Origin: Carpediemonas membranifera
Lineage: Eukaryota; Fornicata
Direction: 5' to 3'
Length of the DNA: 64,000 nt
Assembly (NCBI GenBank): GCA_019828565.1
Contig: JAHDYR010000062.1
Location: 992,001 to 1,056,000 of the forward strand
The translations under genes and the position numbers were made by a program. Below, one piece after another: positions 58,933-64,000 of the stretch; the stretch's first letter is position 1; every line of letters begins with the position of its first letter. Below the pieces are notes generated by a model. The model was not told where the DNA came from, did no database searches, and was given only the letters and a program-made list of their open reading frames with translations.

Positions 58933-61900
58933 TCAAAACCAAATCAAACCCAGGAGGGACTGGAACCAATTCGACGAGGGCGAGGCGACGTCAAAGGGCT
59001 CCGTCTCGACGCAAACGGCCGTGTGGTGGGCGCAGACGCGGACGGTGTAGCCCGACCCAGTGTCGAGCGTCAGGTCCTCGATGCTGAAGATACCGGCGTT
59101 GCTGAGGTCTGTAGCTAGCTCCTTGACGAGGGTGCCCTGCTTGTACAGCCCGATGTCGACCGTGGCCGCGTCGATGTCGAAGGTGACGTTGCACGCCTTA
59201 TCGCTGCACTCGAAGAGCGCCGCGACGGGTGCGGCGACGGGCGTGAGGCTGAGGGCGAAGAGGTCGCTGTCGCCCGTGACCGTCGGAGAGGCACTGCGGG
59301 TCTTGATCCGGATGAACATCTTCTCCGACGCAGCCAGGGTCGATGGCACGGTGACGGTCATCTCGCCGTCGTTGAGGGCGTTGGTGGCGAGCAGGGCCTT
59401 GAGGCTGGTCCCGTCGTACAGCAGGATGTACAGCGTCTCCGTCGGGGCGAGGTCCGAAATCCACCGGATCGACGCAGTCGCCCCGCGCACCCAAGTAGTC
59501 GTCGCCTTCGGGCTGCTGATGCAGATGCCGCTGCACGTGCCGGTGTCGTCGTCGTCGTCGGTTGGGATAACGTCGTCGTCGTCGTCGGGGGTCGTGTCGT
59601 CATCGGTGTCGTCGTCGCCAGGCAAGACAGAGTCGGGCGGGTCAAGCGGCTCGGCACCGGCACCGGGGTCGGCAGTCACGGCGAACTCGGGTGAGTCGAC
59701 AAAAGCATAGGGCGAGGCCGTGGTGCGGACGCGGAGAACGTAGTCGGTGCCGGCCTTAAGCAGGTCGGGCACTCGCCACTCGAACACGCCGCCCGTGGCG
59801 TCGCGGGCGAGCACGGTGACGAGGGTCGACCCCTTGTAGAGGACGACGGTCATGGGCGTCTTGATGTCAGCGGTCGACCAACGCACCTGGGCAACAGATA
59901 GCGCAGGCCACTTCGACGCGGCCGTCGGCTGCTGTAGCTCGATCGGCTCTGTCGGCGCCTCAACAGAGAAGGTCGCCGAGTTCGAGACGAGACCAGTTTT
60001 CGAGTCGTACGCCTGGATGCGGTACGACCCGGCTGCTGTCGATGCGGGGATGGTGACCGAGACGTCGGTCGTGCCATCGCTCAGGCTGGTGCTGCTGAGA
60101 TCCGCGACCTTCACGAGAGAGGTGGTGCGGAGGGAGAGCGTGGCCGAGGACACGCTCGACGTGACCAGCCGGACCAACGTCTGCTTGCCGGGGATGGCGA
60201 CCGTCGTGCTGGTGGGCATGGTTACATCCATGGTAGGGGTGGCTGACTGCGACTGCTGGATCTTAAACTGCCCCGACAGCGCCAACACGGACGAGTCGGT
60301 CGACTTCTTCACACGGACGCTGTAGGTGTCGGCGGGCGTCTGTGCACTGCTGGGGGTGAACTTGGCCGTGCCGGTGTTGACGCTGGCAGAGGCGATGGTC
60401 GCGACGAGGCGGCCGGCGTTGAAGAGCTCCACGGTGACGTAGGGGACGTCGCCCGTCGTGTTCCAGCTGATGGTCGCCGTCTCGCCGTGCGTCCACACAC
60501 TGGTCGATGTCGGCGTGAGCATGCGCAGCGTCGGTGTGGGCTTCACGGGTGCGGCCAGGAGGAACGTGTTCGAGCTGCCCGACACGGACGGCTTGTCGAC
60601 CGAGGCGACCCGGATGAGATATGACCCGTCGACGAGCGACTCTGCGGGGGTCCAGGCGAACGACCCAGTGTTGGAGACAGTGGCGAGGACCCGCTCGGCC
60701 CCGATGCCGTTCGACAGGGGCCCGACCAGGGTGACTGTGAGGGAGTCGAAGATGGTGCTGTCGGGACTCACAGACCAGGTTACAGTGGCGGGCGTGCCGG
60801 TCTCGTAGCTGGTGCTCATCTTGCCGACAGTGATGGTCTTCGTGCCGCCGATCTGGATCTCAAACTTACCCGAGTCGAAGGAGTCGTCTCCGATGGTCAA
60901 CCGGGCGACGTAATCGCCCTCCTTGAGGCTCAGGGGGAGCAGACTGGAGACGCTCTTGTCCAGGGGCAGTGCCGTCCCAAGCGTCATCGTGCTCGGCCCA
61001 TGCAGACTCAGTTTCGCGGCCGGAAGCAGCGAGATGACGCTGGTCGGCGAGATCGTCCATGAGAAGGTCGTGGTCGCGCCAGTCTCGATGACGGCGCCGG
61101 CCTTGGGCGCCGTTATCGACGCTGAGAACTCGACGCTGACGGAGAAGGCGCCCGTCTTGCCCTGGGCCGACTCGCAGGTGACCGTGATGCTGTAGTCGGA
61201 GCCTTCCGCGACGTTGGGCACCGTGAATGAGTAAGACCCGCTGTTGGGCGCAGCCGTGGCGAGTGTCGCGGCGGTCGTGGTGCCCTTGAGCAGCTTGATG
61301 ACGACGGTGTCCTCGACAGTGCCCGATGACGACCATCTGACGGTGGTGGACTTGCCGACGATGAGGGCAGCTCCCGCGGAGGGGGCGGTCATGGTGATGG
61401 AGGCGGAGAGCGTCGGCTGGACGCCGCAGGGGTAGGACTCGATCGACAGCTCGTTCGACCCGCGGCGGATCCAGAAGTAGCCCTTGTCGCAGTAGTTGGT
61501 GCCCCAGGAGTTGGCGCACTCCCAGTACTTGACCCCGGACGATGTCACGCCATAGCCGACGATGACGACGGCATGCCCGCCACGATAGGACTCTCCGTCC
61601 TGCTTGATGTAGACTTCGCCGGGCTTGACCGAGTAGAGGCCCGAGTAGAACCGGATGGCGACCGGGATGGGGCCGTTGGCGATGAGCTCGTTCACCATCG
61701 CAGTCTCGCCCGTCGTGCGGTAGAAAGTGCCGGTCTTATACTTTGGGATGGGGGCACCGGACGGCGTACCGGGGCACGTGGTGCGGCAGTTGTATGTGTA
61801 GGGGTAGTAGTGCTTCTCCACGGGGTAGCACGCCTCCGTGGTCGTCCCGTAGCGGTTCGTGAACTGGTACGACGGGAAGTAGTGCCCGCCGGCACAGCCG

Positions 61901-62356
61901 TTGTTGCAGACGCCGTAGGAGCACTCGTGGTCGCATTGGACGTGGTACTCCGCGGATAGTCGCGGCTTAACAGACCCGCCGGACTTGAGACAGAAGCGGT
62001 CGTTGAGTGCCGCCACTGCAGCCTGTGTAAAGGGTGAGGATGGGGGTATGTACATGTGCCCAGCAACTGCCGCAGCCGCCTTGGTTGTAGATACCGGAGC
62101 GGCAAGGGTTGTTGCGGTATGAGAAGGACGTTGGGAGCGCCTCTAGCGGCGTGAGGTCGGACTGCAGCGGATCGGGTGGTAGCTCGATGATCTCGGGGTC
62201 CGGGAACTCCAGGCCGCCGCCATAGTCGGGATACTCTTCAGTGAGGGCGTCCGCAGCCAGCACGACATGGCTGGAGGCGATGGCCACGGCGAGAATCACG
62301 AGGAACGGGAAACTAGCTAAAATGCAGAGTCTTGGTTGTATTAGACGTGCTTTCAT
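58933..62356 (-). CDS. Papain-family (C1) cysteine protease fused to Kre9/KNH-like Ig repeats, two exons
   Basis: Exons 62356-62054 and 62022-58933 give 1130 residues. A signal peptide and short propeptide (~1-75) lead to the C1 catalytic domain: NQGGCGSCWAH (Cys near 98), the His in YRGGHAVVIVGYGV and the Asn in CANSWGTNYCDKGYFW. From ~335 on, about seven beta-rich domains of ~95 residues repeat a pattern of P-x(n)-G-x-T-x-x-x-W near the start and Y-x-I-x-V near the end (SAGAALIVGKSTTVRWSSSG; TSVWTHGETATISWNTTGDV). This resembles Kre9/KNH Ser-Thr-rich domains. An Asp-rich linker (~890-930) precedes the last canonical repeat and one divergent unit. A secreted or cell-surface protease is expected. 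The short hydrophobic C-terminus does not look like a full membrane anchor. Confidence 0.9.
62023..62053 (-). other. 31-nt intron of the C1 protease gene
   Basis: Minus strand GTACAT...CTTTACACAG, phase 0. It interrupts the active-site helix: CGSCWAH | AAVAALNDRF. Confidence 0.9.
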
Positions 62357-62896
62357 GTTCTGCGCTGGAATATCCGCAGCGGGGTTCGCATGTCAACGGG
62401 TTGTAGTAAAACGGGCCGTAGGAGCTCCTTGCGCGACAAATATCACACCGACAAGCCTTATTAGGTTATAAATGCTCTTTTCGTCATTTTCACCAGTCTC
62501 AGGGGATGTTTTGCTGCTCTCACCCCATCGTGGTGAACTGTCTGACTCCACGACTGTGCGTCTGACACTCCGCCCGGGATAGGTGATGCATGAGGAACCG
62601 CCAGCACGGTGTCAGCAGTGCGGGGCAGCTCGCCGATCAACTGGACCGGCCCGTTTTCTGATGGGTGGGGGAGTCGTCTCTCTCGCGCAGAAGTGACACC
62701 GACCTCGGGGCCTGCTGGCTGCTGTGTTTTCACGCTCGCCCGATCCAGCCCTCACCATCGACCTGGGGCGGCCGATTCCTCGCGCGGAACTATGCCGAAG
62801 GGCTGCTGCGCTCAACTCCGTTCACTGCGGCCTGTGTGCTCTGCGCTCCTTGTCTGCTGCCGTGGCCCCCAGAAGAAGGCGCTGCCATACTAGTAT
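62357..62896. other. Intergenic region without a recognised gene
   Basis: 540 bases between the C1 protease start and the CHMP6 stop, both genes on the minus strand. It should include the protease promoter. No RNA gene or repeat seen; short frames on either strand lack features. Confidence 0.35.
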
Positions 62897-63632
62897 TTAT
62901 ACGGCGAATGCCAGCTCCTCTTCGGACTCGCTCTCCTCAGACTCTTCAACAGCCTCCTTCTCAACTTCAGTGGGCTCGACAGGAGCGGCGGTCTTCTCGA
63001 TCGGCTTGACCTGCACAGACTCCACAGACTCCTTCGCGGTGACGGGTGCCGGCGTGATCTTCTCGGCGTCCTCCATAGCGAGCTCGGCTGCAATGGCATC
63101 GAGCTCGTCATCGCAGTCGGCGAAGTCCTCCGTGGACAAGGTACCGCTGAGCAGGTCAGCGACCTCGTCGGCGTATGCGAGGGACTCCTGGGTCTCCTCC
63201 ATGAGCCGCTCGACGTCCTCGACGTTGCACTGACTCAGGATCGAGTCGAGCGTCTTCTTGCCAGTCGCCATGACCTGGGCAAACTCGCGCTGCATTTCAG
63301 CCATATCCATAGAGTTGACCATCTCGTTGAGGTTGTCGATCATGCCGTTGGCCTGCTCCATGAGCTTCTTCTGATAGACCTTCCGCTGCAGGGCAAGCTT
63401 CGCCCTGTCCTTCTCGCCACGCTTCAACAGCTCGCGGGCAGCTTGGTCCTCACGGTTGTACACTTCAACTAACCTTCTCTCGTACATTCGGAGCTGTATG
63501 ACTGGCAAAAAGATCCGAACAAACCTTGTCGCGCTCAATCTTGATTTCTAGGACAGCCTCGTCGACAGAAGTGATTGCTATTGTATGGTGTTTTCGCTTT
63601 CCGATGCCGCATGCAGAGAATAATCCTAGCAT
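62897..63632 (-). CDS. CHMP6: ESCRT-III subunit CHMP6/VPS20, two exons
   Basis: Exons 63632-63525 and 63493-62897 give 234 residues. Splicing restores the Snf7 N-terminus: MLGLFSACGIGKRKH, then SVDEAVLEIKIERDK | LRMYERRLVEVYNRED. The basic helix-1 continues (ARELLKRGEKDRAKLALQRK), then VEDVERLMEETQESLAYADE, typical of CHMP6, and an acidic C-terminal half. CHMP6 normally has an N-myristoylated Gly2; here residue 2 is Leu, with Gly at 3. It nucleates ESCRT-III downstream of ESCRT-II at endosomes. The C-terminal acidic tail is longer than usual, and I see no clear MIM helix. Confidence 0.9.
63494..63524 (-). other. 31-nt intron of CHMP6
   Basis: Minus strand GTTTGT...TCATACAG, phase 0. It joins KIERDK to LRMYERRL. 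Confidence 0.9.
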
Positions 63633-63769
63633 CAAGGAAATTCAGGAAGGTGACGTGCAGTGGAGTTGCATAATACACATAGCGAATTGACTTTTCACAG
63701 ACTCCGTCTAAATTTCTGGAGTAATCAAGCTATGGCCCTAATTGCTAATATCAAGCCACTATTACGTAT

Positions 63770-64000
63770 TTACCAACTGAATCCGCCCTGGTTGTACCCC
63801 ATCGCGGGGCCCTGGAACTGCGGGCCGCCCTGGCCTCCGGCCCGGGCATCCAGACTGTGAGCAGTGTTGTTGGCGTCGTTCTGGAACATGGCCGTGAAGG
63901 ACTGGACCTCAAACTGCAGCCGCTTGGCGTCCTGCTGGCGCTGGATGTAGTACTGCCGCGCGGCCTCGATGTTGGCTCGCAGCTCGTCGTACAGCGTGAG
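63770..64000 (-). CDS. C-terminal end of a helical protein, possibly BRO1/ALIX-type (5' end outside window)
   Basis: 77 codons read leftward from the window edge to a TAA at 63772-63770. A long charged helix (LYDELRANIEAARQYYIQRQ, then QDAKRLQFEVQSFTAMFQ) is followed by a Gly/Gln/Pro-rich tail (GPQFQGPAMGYNQGGFSW). The helix resembles the end of the ALIX/Bro1 V domain, and a GPQ-rich tail fits too. Adjacency to CHMP6 makes an ESCRT role attractive. Too little is visible to be sure. Confidence 0.45.
   Translation of the reverse strand, partial: LTLYDELRANIEAARQYYIQRQQDAKRLQFEVQSFTAMFQNDANNTAHSLDARAGGQGGPQFQGPAMGYNQGGFSW

Overview
The window is nuclear DNA from a compact, GC-rich, intron-poor eukaryotic microbe. 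Supporting evidence: a 20S proteasome alpha subunit, CHMP6/ESCRT-III, a KDEL-tailed protein disulfide isomerase, TBCCD1, a CEP164-like WW protein, a NEK kinase, a TmcB/TmcC-type membrane protein, pol III tRNA signals, and eight spliceosomal introns of only 25-34 nt that rejoin conserved protein frames. Tiny introns with the branch A fused to the acceptor (TnACACAG), very short spacers and flagellar/basal-body genes fit a metamonad, perhaps a free-living fornicate related to Carpediemonas. That placement is inference, not a database result.

Layout. 1-15 kb: the 5' part of a membrane metallophosphoesterase gene (-), a basic disordered protein (-), a 2361-residue protein with Sfi1-like Trp repeats (+) and a ~1525-residue TmcB/TmcC-type membrane protein (-). 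15-20 kb: TMEM86-like lysoplasmalogenase (+), CEP164-like and NEK genes in tandem (-), and a three-exon PSMA1 (+). 20-22 kb: gene-poor, with an inverted repeat around a perfect palindrome, a degenerate tRNA-like sequence and tRNA-Gly(CCC). 22-31 kb: S28 peptidase and isochorismatase-like genes (-), a USP deubiquitinase (+), an LRR-BTB protein (-), TBCCD1 (+), PDI (-) and a small unassigned protein (+). 31-36 kb: a 2.5-kb tandem duplication carrying HSP70 twice. 36-42 kb: a hypothetical gene and a coiled-coil protein with 35 near-identical repeats. 42-50 kb: twelve tandem copies of a 90-residue hydrophobic protein gene. 50-64 kb: an LRR protein, SPATA20, a pair of small proteins with SILK motifs, a C2H2-like protein, a seven-TM protein, a papain-type protease fused to Ig-like Kre9/KNH repeats, CHMP6, and the 3' end of a possible BRO1/ALIX-type gene.

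How the genes relate: several could act at the basal body or centrosome (Sfi1-like, CEP164-like, NEK, TBCCD1). Others cover protein quality control and turnover (HSP70 x2, PSMA1, USP, PDI), secreted or lysosomal proteolysis (S28, C1) and ESCRT. HSP70 and the 12-copy gene share strong C-ending codon bias, which suggests high expression. Homopolymer indels break both HSP70 copies and two array copies; assembly error is the first thing to exclude.
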